DNA of 64,000 nucleotides from Hevea brasiliensis (GCF_030052815.1 NC_079498.1:73642992-73706991); one strand, 5' to 3'. Shown: positions 33,691 through 45,576, numbered from the stretch's first letter. The notes: a model not told the origin generated them from the letters alone. Translations and numbers: made by a program.

Positions 33691-34380
33691 GATAGGGTGC
33701 AAATTTATATATAATTGTTCCTATAATTATGCAGTTAATTAGGATATAAATTCCTACAATTATGCTCTATGCTAACTAAATAGGTGTGTGTACACACACG
33801 CACACGTTTAGACTTTTCATAATATTCCCTCTCAAGCTGGACCATAGATGTTAATAATGTTTATTTTGTCACAAATTTAGTGATTATAGAGTGATTCAGA
33901 GCTTTTTTAAAGGTATTTATTGACTTTTTTTTTTTAGTCTTCATGTGTTATGTTGAGATGATTTTTTTGTTGAATCGTTCTCAAGCTGGACCTTAGATGT
34001 TAATAATGCTTATTTTGATCAACTTTATCTAATAACTGATATATCCGCATTACATCATATATGAATAGTGTTGTAACTCTATTTTGATTCAATACTAGAT
34101 TGACGAGCTATACCATGCTTCTTCATGGTGCCAAATTCTTTCAAAGAAACATATACTGTTGTCAATCTTTTGTCAACCTCTGAAAGTCGATGATTTCTAG
34201 CGTAGGCTACGTTTCAAGTAACATAAAATATATCTCAGGCCATAAGTTGGCTTATAACGCTAAATTGTAAGATGGTTCAGTTGGCCAATTAATCGTGTAT
34301 ACATCTAGGTGTCTTCAAATAACTCATCATTCCCTGTTGTGAGTGGTAGATCTGGAGCCATTAGTGCACTTGGACGGAGA
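33690..34380 (-). pseudogene. degraded Copia fragment of the B/C/D type
   Basis: 33690-33825 resembles the LTR of elements B-D (ATATATAATTGTTCCTATAATT and TTTTCATAATA end). CTCTCAAGCTGGACCATAGATG follows, matching their purine tract and RNase H end. 33845-34376 then follows their RNase H and late RT with many indels, ending at a stretch equal to GGAGTCATTGGTGCACTACA in the intact copies. Partly duplicated inside (the CTCAAGCTGGACC block occurs at 33832 and 33981). Truncated on the right at the CACTA-like element. Confidence 0.7.
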
Positions 34381-34385
34381 GAATG

Positions 34386-35599
34386 CACTAACAAAAAAAA
34401 AAAAATAGCAACCAAATTATTGGTTGCTAATCGATTTAGCAACCGATTCAGTCGGTTGCAATGGGTTTGGTTATAAATAGTAATTGATAATCAAATCAGT
34501 TATAAATAGTAACTGATAATTAAATTAGTTGCTAAATTAATTAAACAAAAAAAAATTATGGTAAAAAGTATTTGTTGTTAGTAGCAACTGATTTAGCAAC
34601 CGAAATTAATTGTGAATAGTAAATAAAACATAATCAGTTGTAAAAAAATTTAATGTCTTTAATTGTGTATTTTTTTAACAATTTAGTAAATCGGTTGCTA
34701 TTTGTAATTAATTTAATAACAGAAAAGTTGGTTGCTAATTTAAAAAAAAAATTATCAAAAAATAAATATTAAAATAAGAAATAAAAAATTCAAATAAATA
34801 AGTCTTAAAAATTATTAAAATAATAAATTATTAATGAAAATTAGTACTAAAAATCAATATAAAAATGTTATAAAAATTACTAATAATAATTATTATAAAA
34901 AATATTAACAAAAAAAATTAAATATAAAAAATATTTATAAGACATTATTTCACACACATTATAACAAAAAAGTTACTAAAAATTAATACTACAAATAATT
35001 TATTAATAAAAAATATATTTGTACGATAATTTTTATTTTATACTAAAAAAATAAATTAAATTAAAAAGATGGGAAATAAAAAGAAGGTGAAGAAGAAAAA
35101 AGATGGGAAAAAAATGATAAAGAAAATAGATAAAAAAGAAAAAGCATAAAGAAAATATATGAAAAAGAAAAAGATGAATAAAATATAAGAGAGGAAAAAA
35201 TGAAGAAGAAAATAGATTAAAAAAAATGATAAAGGAAATAGATGAGAAAGAAAAATGATGAAGAAAATATGTTAGAAAAGAAAAGAATGAGTAAAATGAA
35301 TGAGAATGAAAAATATGAAGAAATTGAAAGAAGAGAAGAAAGAGAAAAAATAAGTAATAGTTTATATAAGGGAATTAGTAACCGATTAACGGTTGCTAAT
35401 TTCTTTTAAAAATTGGGTGAAAATTTTTTAGAAAAAAATTTTGCAAACGATTTCGTAACAAGTTGCAACATCAGTTACTAATGGCAATCGACTTTAATCG
35501 GTTACAGAAATCGGTTGTTGCTAGCAATCAATTTGCAAATCGATTGTAATTCAAAATAAAATAAAATAAAAATGGGTAGCAATTTTTTGGGAGAAAAAA
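34386..35599 (+). mobile_element. CACTA-like DNA transposon end, cut by Gypsy G
   Basis: Starts CACTAACAAAAAAAA at 34386 and then carries many direct and inverted copies of a subterminal motif, AGCAACCGATTT or its complement, at 34409-34740 and 35380-35570. That pattern of TIR plus clustered subterminal repeats is typical of CACTA (En/Spm) elements. The middle (35060-35360) is a purine-rich array of GATGAAGAAAATAGA-like units with no transposase. The right TIR is missing because Gypsy G begins at 35600. Confidence 0.6.
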
Positions 35600-37489
35600 T
35601 GTGACACCCCTTACTCGTCTACAGTATAGCCGAGTAAGATATGTTACATAGTGTATCGGAACACTCTAATTTAGTTCAATCATTTTTATCCTTCCTAATC
35701 TATTTCTTTCATAGTTATAAAATATAATTCGTGAAATATCATTCATTGAAGTCATTTATTGAATTCATAATTTTATTTAAGGTTTCGCAAATTTTATAGA
35801 AAATCCGACAGAGTGCCGGCTAAAAATGGATAAAACAGTTCTTCGGAACCTATGAAAAACACTTCCAAAATTTTCAATTAATCCCAAACTCCATTTCATC
35901 AACAAAATCTCAATATTTCTCAAATATACTCCAATTTCTCATCATTTCATTTCATAGGATATTCATGTACAAGTCATAAATAAATATTCACTTTTTCATT
36001 CATAAACATAATTTCCACTATTTATATTGATAACAAAATACATTACATGAGTCTCAATTTCATATGAGAAAATAAAAGTTAATTACAAAATACCCAAAAT
36101 GAAACATAGTGTCCTACCAATGCACTGATGTCGGTGTGGTGACACGGATACTATGCAGAGCTACAGAAGGTCTTACCCAGTCTGTGGTCTACTGGGCTCT
36201 CGGTCGGTCTTTCCAGAACCTACGCGTGACAAAAGCAACGCGCTAAGTATTATTGCTTAGTGGTGCCAATAATAAAATAAAGAGAAATAACAGAAAATAA
36301 ATATGCAGTGCATGTCCTGATGTCTTATGCAGATAATTTTTCGATCATTATTGGTAATCTTATTTATTTTGTACTTTTTATACTCATAATTTCATTAAAT
36401 TTATTCACTTTCATTTTTGACTACCCAAGTAACCTATACTGGATGACTGGACTGGATAAACGGGTAAACTGGCACTGGGTATCAAGTACCTCAGGCCGTC
36501 ACACCATCGGTCACATATGTATCTCCCGGTGTGCAACAGAACAGCTAATAAGCTGTAATAACATTAGGCACAAGGCTAAGTATCAACACAATGTCAGCAT
36601 GGCTAAAAGCAATGAAATCACAGAATGACATAATATTTTTCCTAACCTCAATTGATCTCTCTTCCAAGTTCCCAAATCTCCCTTTTTCCTTCTTCTTTTT
36701 GCTAGCTAGATGTTGTTTAAGGTGTGAGGAAGAGATTTTGTGAAGCAAGATTAAAATCTTATGGTGATTTATCAAGGAATTCTAGTGAGAAGTTTGATCA
36801 ACAATGGTGGAAGATTGAAATGGGAAGAGAATTGCAGAAATTGTGTTTGTTTTTTTACTTAATTTTAGTTGTATTTATCTCATTTTAATTGGCTTATCAA
36901 TTTCTAATTGGTGGGAAGCTTTTTAATGATATCATCCTATGTCATAAATCGAATTTAATTCCATTTTCTTTTTCTTTTCTTTTCTACTCAATTTCAATTT
37001 AATTTTTTAGCAATATTTATTCACATTTTATGTCATAATAATTATTTACTTAACTGGACAAGTCGGCCAAAAATCACCTCCAAAAGCGAAATGACCAAAA
37101 TGCCCTCCGTTTAGCTTAACAGACCAAAATTTTCTGTACCAATTGAAAATTTTTTCTAAGCATTTCTTTGGCTTTCTAATGCCATAGAAACCTCAATGAC
37201 CATTCTCTGGAGTCTCAAAAATTATTTTATGAATTTTCCCCTGGGTCTAGGGCTCCTAGTTGCGAGGATCGCAACTTTCCACTAGGTTACCCATCACTAG
37301 GGCACCGACTCATTTAACTTGGTTGTATTTTATTTCTAAAATTTTTCCTAAATTTTTCTTATTAATATTTGAGTTAATTATGGTTCCTCACTTTAGTTTA
37401 AATATTTTTCCAGATGTTCTAGTTGTCCAGACAGACACCGGTCACCGGAAGAGTAGAATGTACGGATTTACTACAGGGAGGGTGTTACA
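35600..37489 (-). repeat. 3' LTR of Gypsy G
   Basis: 1890 bp. On the - strand it starts TGTAACACCC and ends GGGGTGTCACA. The ends and outer parts match LTRs E and F, but it lacks the central block of about 1.5 kb that they have. A hairpin lies at 36241-36262. The purine tract GAGGGGAAGAG is next to it (complement at 37491-37501). Confidence 0.88.
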
Positions 37490-37807
37490 ACTCTTCCCCT
37501 CTAATTTAAATTTCGTCCTCAAAATTTACCTAATGCAAACAGTTGAGGGAACTGTTGCTTCATCGTCTCTTCACTTTCCCAAGTTGCCTACTCGGTGTTG
37601 TGGTGCCTCCAAAGCACATTCACCAGTGGAATCTGCTTATTCCTCAACTCTTTCACTTCCCGAGCCATGATCGTATGGGTTCTTCTTCATATGTCAAATC
37701 TGGTTGTACTTCAATTTCTTCAATGGAGATGACATGTGAAGGATCTGAGCGGTATCTTCTTAGCATAGACACGTGGAACAGATTGTGGACTTGTCCAGCT
37801 TTGGTGG
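37490..37807 (-). pseudogene. C-terminal end of Gypsy G pol (degenerate chromodomain-type tail)
   Basis: The - strand reads AGQVHNLFHVSMLRRYRSDP, SHVISIEEIEVQPDLTYEEE, ELRNKQIPLVNVLWRHH, stop, ATWESEETMKQQFPQLF. This is the end of a chromovirus integrase. One stop interrupts it. The purine tract and 3' LTR follow. It continues the frame cut by Copia D at 46048. Confidence 0.8.
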
Positions 37808-37985
37808 TGTAGAAAGAGATGATTCTCCTTAATATCAATTAATCTGTACATGGGTATATATATACAATTGATTCCTATAATTGTGTTCTACTAATTAGGA
37901 AGAAATCCTAAATAAGAATTCCTAAATAGGAATACAGAATACAAAATATACAGAGAAATAATATAATGATTGACTTTCCATAACA
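37808..37985 (-). repeat. 3' LTR of Copia D
   Basis: 178 bp. Identical to 45870-46047 except for one base. The purine tract complement is at 37986-37997. Confidence 0.94.
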
Positions 37986-37992
37986 CTCCCCC

Positions 37993-39519
37993 TCAAGTTG
38001 GAGCATAGATGTTAATCATGCCCAACTTGTTACAAATGTAGTCAATCCTAGCTCCATTCAGAGCTTTTGTGAAAATATCTCCTAATTGCTCTCCAGTTTT
38101 GATATATCCTGTTGAGACGATCTGTTGTTGAATCTTTTCACGAATAAAGTGACAATCAATCTCAATATGTTTAGTCCGCTCATGAAATACCGGATTAGAA
38201 GCAATATGGAGAGCAGCTTGATTATCACACCATAATTTCGCAGGCAGGGGGGTCTTAAAACCTGTCTCATCTAGTAATTGAAGTATCCACATTGCCTCAC
38301 ATACTGATTGTGCCATGGCTCTATATTCAGATTTAGCACTAGATCGAGAAACTACACTCTGCTTCTTGCTTCTCCAAGACACCAAATTTCCTCCAACAAA
38401 AACGCAATATCCAGTAGTTGATCTCCTGTCAACCTTAGATCCAGCCCAGTCGGCATCTGAAAAACATTCAACATTCAAATGCCCATGATTACCATATAAC
38501 AAACCTCTTCCTGGAGCTCCCTTTAGATAACACAAGATTTGTCTCAAGGCTTCCCAATGAGCAACAGTTGGGGAAGACATAAACTGACTTACCACACTAA
38601 CGGCATAAGCAATGTCAGGACGAGTGACTGTAAGGTAGTTCAATTTTCCTACCAATCTCCTGTATCTCTCTGGATCTTCAAACAACTCACTATCCCCTGC
38701 TAACAGTTGTAAATTTGGAGTCATTGGTGCACTACAAGGCTTAGCACCTAATTTTCCTGTTTCTGCCAATAGATCGAGGACATATTTTCTTTGAGACAAG
38801 AAAATACCCTTCTTACTTCTCATAACTTCAATACCTAAGAAATACTTTAATAATCCCAAGTCTTTGGTCTGAAACTGGGTTTGGAGGAAGGTTTTAAGAG
38901 ATGAAATACCTACAGAGTCACTCCCAGTGATGATAATGTCATCCACATAGACTACCAGGAGAATTAAACCACCCTCAGATTGCCTATAAAATACTAAGTG
39001 ATCAAACTTACTCTTTTGCATACCAAATTCCTGTACTGCTTCACTGAATCTCCCAAACCAGGCCCTCGGACTTTGTTTCAAGCCATAAAGAGACTTCTGA
39101 AGCCTACAAACTTTACCCAACTCCCCCTGAGCAACAAACCCAGGTGGTTGCTCCATATACACCTCCTCCTGAAGATCACCATGAAGGAAAGCATTCTTAA
39201 TATCCAATTGGTGCAAGGGCCAATCATATGTAGCTGCTAAAGAGATAAACAAGCGAACAGAAGTAAGTTTAGCTACAGGAGAAAAAGTGTCAGAATAATC
39301 AACCCCATATGTCTGAGCATATCCTTTTGCTACAAGGCGTGCTTTTAACCTAGCCACAGAACCATCAGGATTTACCTTTACTGTAAATACCCATTTGCAA
39401 CCAATAGCTTTCTTACCAGTAGGCAAAGGCAACAGTTCCCATGTACCATTAGCATCTAAAGCCTCCATTTCCTCTTTCATAGCAGCACACCAGCCAGGAT
39501 GAGACAAAGGCCTCACCAA
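37993..39519 (-). CDS. RT and RNase H of Copia D (508 residues, open)
   Basis: The best preserved pol segment in the window. RT blocks: [74 protein letters not shown] and the intact catalytic [11 protein letters not shown]. RNase [55 protein letters not shown] and [20 protein letters not shown] at the end. The nominal start is an artefact: the frame continues upstream but is shifted near 39508 relative to 39449-39871. Confidence 0.9.
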   Translation of the reverse strand: MVRPLSHPGWCAAMKEEMEALDANGTWELLPLPTGKKAIGCKWVFTVKVNPDGSVARLKARLVAKGYAQTYGVDYSDTFSPVAKLTSVRLFISLAATYDWPLHQLDIKNAFLHGDLQEEVYMEQPPGFVAQGELGKVCRLQKSLYGLKQSPRAWFGRFSEAVQEFGMQKSKFDHLVFYRQSEGGLILLVVYVDDIIITGSDSVGISSLKTFLQTQFQTKDLGLLKYFLGIEVMRSKKGIFLSQRKYVLDLLAETGKLGAKPCSAPMTPNLQLLAGDSELFEDPERYRRLVGKLNYLTVTRPDIAYAVSVVSQFMSSPTVAHWEALRQILCYLKGAPGRGLLYGNHGHLNVECFSDADWAGSKVDRRSTTGYCVFVGGNLVSWRSKKQSVVSRSSAKSEYRAMAQSVCEAMWILQLLDETGFKTPLPAKLWCDNQAALHIASNPVFHERTKHIEIDCHFIREKIQQQIVSTGYIKTGEQLGDIFTKALNGARIDYICNKLGMINIYAPT

Positions 39520-39877
39520 CAGTATTAGGAATAGGAACAGAGTCTAAAGAAGTAACAAAACACCGAGAACAAGAAGACAATTGATTATAAGAAACAAAAG
39601 AAGAGATAGGGTAAGTACATGAACGTTTACCTTTACGAAGAGCAATGGGTAAGTCTAGATCAGAATCATGATCAGTATGAGGTACAGGATCTCCTAACGA
39701 AGTAGTTGGTAGAGGATCTGAGTCAGGAATCTCCAATCTCCTGGAATAAACATGAACAACAGGAGGTCGAGTAGGTCTAGAGACAGAAGAAACAGGCTGT
39801 GAGAGAGGACTAGACATTGGTTGGACAGTATATATTAAGAGATCATCCTCCTCCCCCTGACTCTCATACACAGATGA
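39449..39877 (-). pseudogene. linker before the RT of Copia D
   Basis: Begins [17 protein letters not shown] and holds the Ser/Pro-rich linker and [15 protein letters not shown] stretch between integrase and RT. It is shifted out of frame with the RT by an insertion near 39508 (GACAAAGGCC where B and C have GACAGTGCC). Confidence 0.8.
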
Positions 39878-41434
39878 TTAAGGAAAAAATGGAGTGGACT
39901 CAAAAAATGTGACATCTGCAGAAACAAGATAACGATTAAGAGTAGGAGAGAAACAACGGTACCCTTTTTGGATCCGGGAGTACCTAAGGAAAACACATTT
40001 GAGAGACTTTGGATCCAATTTAGTAACTTGCGGACGAACATCACGCACAAAACAGGTACAACCAAAAATACGGGGTTCAACAGGGAACAAAGATTTTGTA
40101 GGGAACAAAGCAGCATAAGGAATATCCCCATTAAGGACAGAAGACGGCATACGATTGATCAAAAAACATGTCGTAGAAACTGCATCCGCCCAAAAGTGTT
40201 TAGGAACTTTCATCTGAAAAAGAAGAGCACGAGTTACCTCAAGAAGATGCCGATTTTTTCTTTCGGCCACGCCATTTTGGGATGGGGTATCCACACAGGA
40301 AGACTGATGAAGAATGCCATTTTGTGTCATATAAGACTGAAATTGTGCTGAAAAGTATTCTTTGGCATTGTCACTTCTTAATATGCGCACAGAAGTATTA
40401 AATTGAGTTTTGATTTCATTACAAAAGGCACAAAAGATAGAAAACAACTCAGAACGATTCTTCATTAAATATAACCAGGTAACACGAGAGTAATCATCAA
40501 CAAAAGTAACAAAATAACGAAATCCAGTTTTAGAAGTAACAGAACAAGGACCCCAAACATCAGAATGAACTAACTCAAAAGGGGATGAAGCCCGTTTATT
40601 GACTCTAGACACAGAAGGCAAACGATGATGTTTTGCAAACTAACACGACTCACATTCTAGTACTGATAAAGACTGAAACTGAGGACACAACTTCTTCATG
40701 GTAGACAAAGAAGGATGGCCCAATCTATAATGAGCTTCAATAGGTGTTAAGGTACTGGAGCAAACAAGCGACTGCGGTACATGATTTTCCAGAATGTAGA
40801 GACCACATGACTCACGTCCTCTACCAATAATCTGCTTCATCGTAAGATCCTGAAATAAACACTGGTCAGGAAAAAAGGAAACAGAACAATTTAAGGTATG
40901 AGTAAGTTTACTAACAGAAAGTAGATTAAAAGAGAAATTTGGTAGACACAATACAGATGACAAAGAAATTGACGAAGTCAGATTCGCAGTTCCAGAACCC
41001 ATGACACAAGAAGTAGAACCATCAGCTAAAGTAACAGTAGAGGAAGTGAGATTAGACTGAAAAGCAGATAGAAGACTAGAATTACCTATCATGTGATCTG
41101 TCGCACCAGAATCAATAACCCATTTGGATGAGGAAGACACAAGGCATGTAGTGGGTTTACCTGACTCAACGATCGCGATGTGAGGAACCGTAGGCTTTAG
41201 AGATGCACGATCTTTGGGAAAAGCATGCAAAATCCTCTGCAGATACCAAAAAAGTTTTCTTAAAGGAAGATACTGTAGAATTCTCTGCTGCCATATTTGC
41301 CATCTGTGATCGCTGATTTTTTCTTTGAAGTTGAGGACAATTATATTTTGTATGGCCAGGCTCATGGCAATAATAACAAATGACTCCTCTTGAGTCCTGA
41401 TTAGAACTAGCCTCTCCATTCTGTGATTATACAT
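39878..41434 (-). pseudogene. integrase and protease of Copia D
   Basis: Protease and zinc-binding part in frame 40640-41434: KWVIDSGATDHMIG (catalytic Asp intact) and [21 protein letters not shown] Gln codon changed to TAG at about 40641 ends it within CESC[Q]FAKHH. The core is frame 39878-40621 ([60 protein letters not shown]). It ends at TAA where C reads Gln. Confidence 0.88.
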
Positions 41435-41509
41435 TGCTGTAATTCCTCCTCTACTTCCTCTTCTATTACCCTGTTGTCCATTTGGATTACGGCTAATAAG
41501 AGCACTACT
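41435..41509 (-). pseudogene. gag of Copia D, part before solo LTR E
   Basis: The - strand matches the basic Asn/Gly/Arg linker of gag found in B and C ([21 protein letters not shown]). A short indel near 41420 shifts it from the zinc-knuckle part. It is cut by E at 41509. Confidence 0.75.
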
Positions 41510-44500
41510 TATAACATCCTCCCGGTAGCAACTCCGTACATTCTACTGTTCCGGTGACCGGTGTAGGTCCGGACAGCTAGAACGTCCGGAAAAATATTTA
41601 AAGTAAAGTTAGGAACCATAAATAACTCAAAAATTAATAAGAAAAATTTAGTAAAAAATTTTAGAAATAAAATACAACCAAGTTAAATGAGCCGGTGCCC
41701 AAGCGAAGGGTAACCAGAGGGAAGTTGCGGTTCTCGCAACGAGGAGCCCTAGACTCGGGGAAAAAAATTATAAAATAATTTTTGGGACTCCAGAGAAGGG
41801 TTATTGAGGTTCTCATGGCATTAGAATGCCAAGAAAATACCTAGAAAAATTTTTCAATCGGTACAGACAATTTTGACCCGTTAAGCTAAACGGAGGGCAT
41901 TTCAGTCATTTCGCCTTCAGAGGTGATTTTTGGTCGACTTGTCCAGTTAAGTAAATAATTATTATGACTCAAAATATGAATAAATATTGCTAAAAATTAA
42001 ATTGAAATGTGATAGAAAAGAAAAGCAAAGAAAAATCAAAATAATGCAAATAATGACATCACATGATGTCACTCACTCACTCCCAACCAATCACAAGTTA
42101 ATAAGCTTTATTAAAACACTTAAAAGAGTCAAAGAAGACCAAAAATTCTGGTCATCTTTTTTCTTCTTCTTCTTCCTCAAGACATGAAACCCATCTTCCC
42201 CTCTCCCTCCATTGAAGCTCTTGTTTCAAGCTTGATTCCCTTCACTTCCCACCATAAAATCTCTTCTTCTTTTCATTAAAATTTGTCCACACCTCTTGGG
42301 GAAGTGTTTGGCAGCCTAGAAAGTGAAGGAAAGTGAAGTTTTGAGTGGGGAAAATCTGCCCTAATCAAGGTTAGTGCATTAGACATTTAAAACTTCTTAT
42401 TTTCATGAATTGTAACTTGTATTGAGTGAGAATTGCAACTAAAATGAACAAGAATTATGTGTATACATACTATGAACTTTTGGCAGCCCTTGTGAAGGAA
42501 TTATTTTGATTGTTTTGATGGACTTAAAGTGGGCTATAGATCAAGTTTAAACCATGTGTGCATGTGATTATTGAAAGGAGCTAGTATTTAAGGTGTTGTG
42601 AAAACCTATAATGGAACTAGGGTTTTGAAGAGTGAAAAATTGACTTGGCTTAGGAAATTGTTAGAGCACATTTTAATGGTCAATTAGTGACCATTTTAGG
42701 TAAGTTGACCATTAAATGGACTGAAAAATAGGATTGCAAAGTGATGTTGCAGGCTGCCCTAGGACAAGAAAGATAGGACCTAAAATTCAGCCCAATTACA
42801 CAGCCATAACTTTGGCTGTGTTAGTCCAATTGATGTTTGGCCAATTGGACATGAAACTAGGCTTATAATGGCACATTTTTGCTGAAGAAAACATGCCCAA
42901 AAGACCAAAGCAAGTGGACCAAAAGTTGGCCCCAATCCGGATACCCTGCAAACAGCCCCTGCAGAATGACCAAATAAATAGTAACTGTTCATTTGGCCAT
43001 AACTCACTGTAGATTTGGTCAATTGACCTGAAATTTTTACAGCAACAAGTTAAGACATAGAAAAACAACTTTCATGAAGAAACCTACCCCAAATTATGAC
43101 CAGAACCTAACCCAAATGGCAGTCACAGTCACTATTCAAACTTGCAACTCTGCAGATTTTGATTTGAGCAGTAATGTTTGGAGGACTATAACTCTCTCTA
43201 GAAAACTCGGATTTAGGCAATTCTTGAACCGATGGAAACCTAAGGCATAGTAGAACATTTCATATGAAGAAAGTTAGACCAAATTATGAACTTAACTTGA
43301 TCAAATTACTGACCAAAGTTGGACCAAAAATCTGCCAGACCCAAAATCTCAGCATGAGCGATTGCACGTGAACAGTAAACTTATTTTGGCCATAACTTGA
43401 GCTACAAAACTCCAAATGGAGTGATTCAAAAAAAGAAATTCAACTAGACAAAATAAGGAACATTTTCTATGAAGGAAGTTTTGTCAAATTCCAACAGTAG
43501 ATCGACCAATAGAACAGTGCAACTTCGGAGCACCAAAACCGAAAATTGGCAATTTTGCCAAAATGACCTAAGCTTTGATAAAGTGACCAAAACCAACAAG
43601 TTTTAAATGCAAAAGGTGGTACATTGGGAGTGTTAAAACCAATGCACCTATGATCTATGCAAAAGTCAACTTTTTGTTGACTATTGAAGTGAATAGTGAC
43701 ATAAAAACTTGAAATTCAAAAATTGAAGAATTCAAAAGTATCAAATGCCCTAGTAGGCCTAATGTGATTGGTTTGGATAGGTTGGCATGGCAATAGGGTT
43801 CTGATAGCAGTACTGCGTATGATGTATGGCTTCATTGCCATTCTGTGATGTGATAGCCTATGGCTATACTGATTATGATGTTTTACTTGACTTTATGCCT
43901 TATTGCTTATATGGCTTATTAGCCATTCTGTTTGCACATCGGGAGACACATTGTGACCGATGGTGTGACGGCCCGAGGTACCTGGTACCCAGTGCTAGTT
44001 TACCCGTTTATCCAGTCCGGTCAATTTGTATAGGTTACTTGGGCATGGAAAAGTATAACTGTAATTGAACTGATTGTTAAAGAAAATACGAAAATTAAAT
44101 ATCAGAAATGATTACGATAGAATACAAAGAAACTCAAGATCATGAAGAAAATAAATAAACAAAATGCATGAAGAAGTTAATATCATAAAACGTAATTAGC
44201 CCTCGACTAAACATTAAGTTGGTAATTATTCAGTTCTTGTGAACACAATGGCTAAGAAATTATGATTTTTATTTGCATATTATTTCTTTCTATTTTATTA
44301 TTTGCACCACTAAGCTTTATGCTTAGCGCGTCGCTTTATGCTTAGCGCGTAGGTACTGAAGATACTGATCGAGAGCCAGTAGACCACAGATTGGGTAAGT
44401 CCATCCTGCAGTTCTGCATAGTGTCCGTGTCACCTCACAGGCTACAGTGCATTGGTAGGACACTAGGTGTCATTTTGGTATTTTGTAATTGATCTTATTT

Positions 44501-44939
44501 TCTCATGTGTAAATGAACTTATGAAATGTAATTTGATGCTCATGTAAATAATGAGAATTGTGTTTGTAAATGAAAAAGTGAATGTTTATCTGTGATATAT
44601 ATATATGATTATCACATGAAATGAATGATTAAGAAATGAATGTGAACTGAAAAATATTGAGATTTTGATAAATGGAGTTGAGATGAATGAATAAGAATAT
44701 AGGAAGTGTTTTTCACAGATTCCGAAGAACGGTTTTCTCCATTTTTAGCCGGTACTCTGCCGGATTTTCTTTAAAAATTTTCGGAACCTCAAATAAATTA
44801 CAATTTCAATAAATGAATTATATTTCACAAATTATTTTCAAAACTATGATAAAAATGAATTAAGATAAAATAGAGTGCTCCGGCACACTGAGTGGCATAA
44901 CTTGCTCGGCTACACTGTAGTCGGGTAAGGGGTGTCACA
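41510..44939 (+). mobile_element. Solo Gypsy LTR E inside Copia D gag
   Basis: 3430 bp with target duplication CTACT (41505-41509, 44940-44944). Ends are TATAACATCC (first G lost; F has TGTAACATCC) and GGGGTGTCACA. It is alike along its length to the 5' LTR of Gypsy F and has no interior domain, so it is a solo LTR from LTR-LTR recombination. It holds the central array of diverged repeats (42804-43500) and the hairpin at 44310-44326, here next to a 19-bp tandem repeat (44313-44350). Confidence 0.88.
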
Positions 44940-44944
44940 CTACT

Positions 44945-45576
44945 GGCAGGCTGTGATGATTGGGTACTCTCTGTGCGAAGGACCCGTGTGAACGTTTCAT
45001 GCAAAGAGGAAATCTCAGAACTGGAGAGAATCTGATTCTGAGATTTAGCAGTCCCATACTCTGAAGGAAGGTCTGCAAGAAAACTCATAACAGCTAGTTG
45101 CTCCCGTTGGGCCTGCTGAACTTTCACATCAGAACTAAAAGGCAACAATACATTAAGTTCCTCATATACCCGTTTAAAATCCATAAAATAAGCCGTGAGA
45201 GACTTATTCTCTTTCTCAGCACGGTAGAATGCCTTACAAACATCATAAATACGGGAGATATTCCCTTTACCAGAATATAGAAAATCTAAGTAATCCATCA
45301 ATTCCTTAACAAATTCACAGTGATTAATTAAACTAATTACCTCACTGTGAATCGAGTTCCGAAGCTGCAAAAACAACCGAGCATCCTCCCTTAGCCAAGT
45401 TTGTTATGTATCATCAGTAGGTGGATCTTTAGTAAGGTGATCATCCTTATCAATGCTACGCAAATAGACCCTAACAGTCTTACTCCACTCTAGGTAATTC
45501 GAACCATTAAGTTTGTGTTCCGTGATCTTAGTCATCACCATAATCACATCAGAAATAACATTCTTATTGTCTGCCA
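44945..45576 (-). pseudogene. gag of Copia D, N-terminal part
   Basis: Starts [12 protein letters not shown] at 45574-45576. A stop lies near 45406 (Gln codon of the QTWLRED block), and the frame is then open over 44825-45376: [56 protein letters not shown] and [20 protein letters not shown]. The last residues of that frame are read-through into LTR E. Confidence 0.85.

Noticed and set aside
36308..36628. 106-residue + strand frame
   Set aside because: It is antisense within the 3' LTR of Gypsy G, with no domain.
42780..43068. Two open frames of 80-90 residues on the - strand in LTR E
   Set aside because: They lie in the diverged repeat array of the LTR, overlap each other in different frames and have no domain; not coding.
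41510..44939. Reading E as a separate DNA transposon with imperfect inverted ends (TRTAACATCC and TGTGACACCCC)
   Set aside because: It matches the 5' LTR of Gypsy F from end to end, and F's copy is followed by a primer site, so it is a solo LTR. The inverted similarity of the ends is the normal TG...CA LTR terminus.
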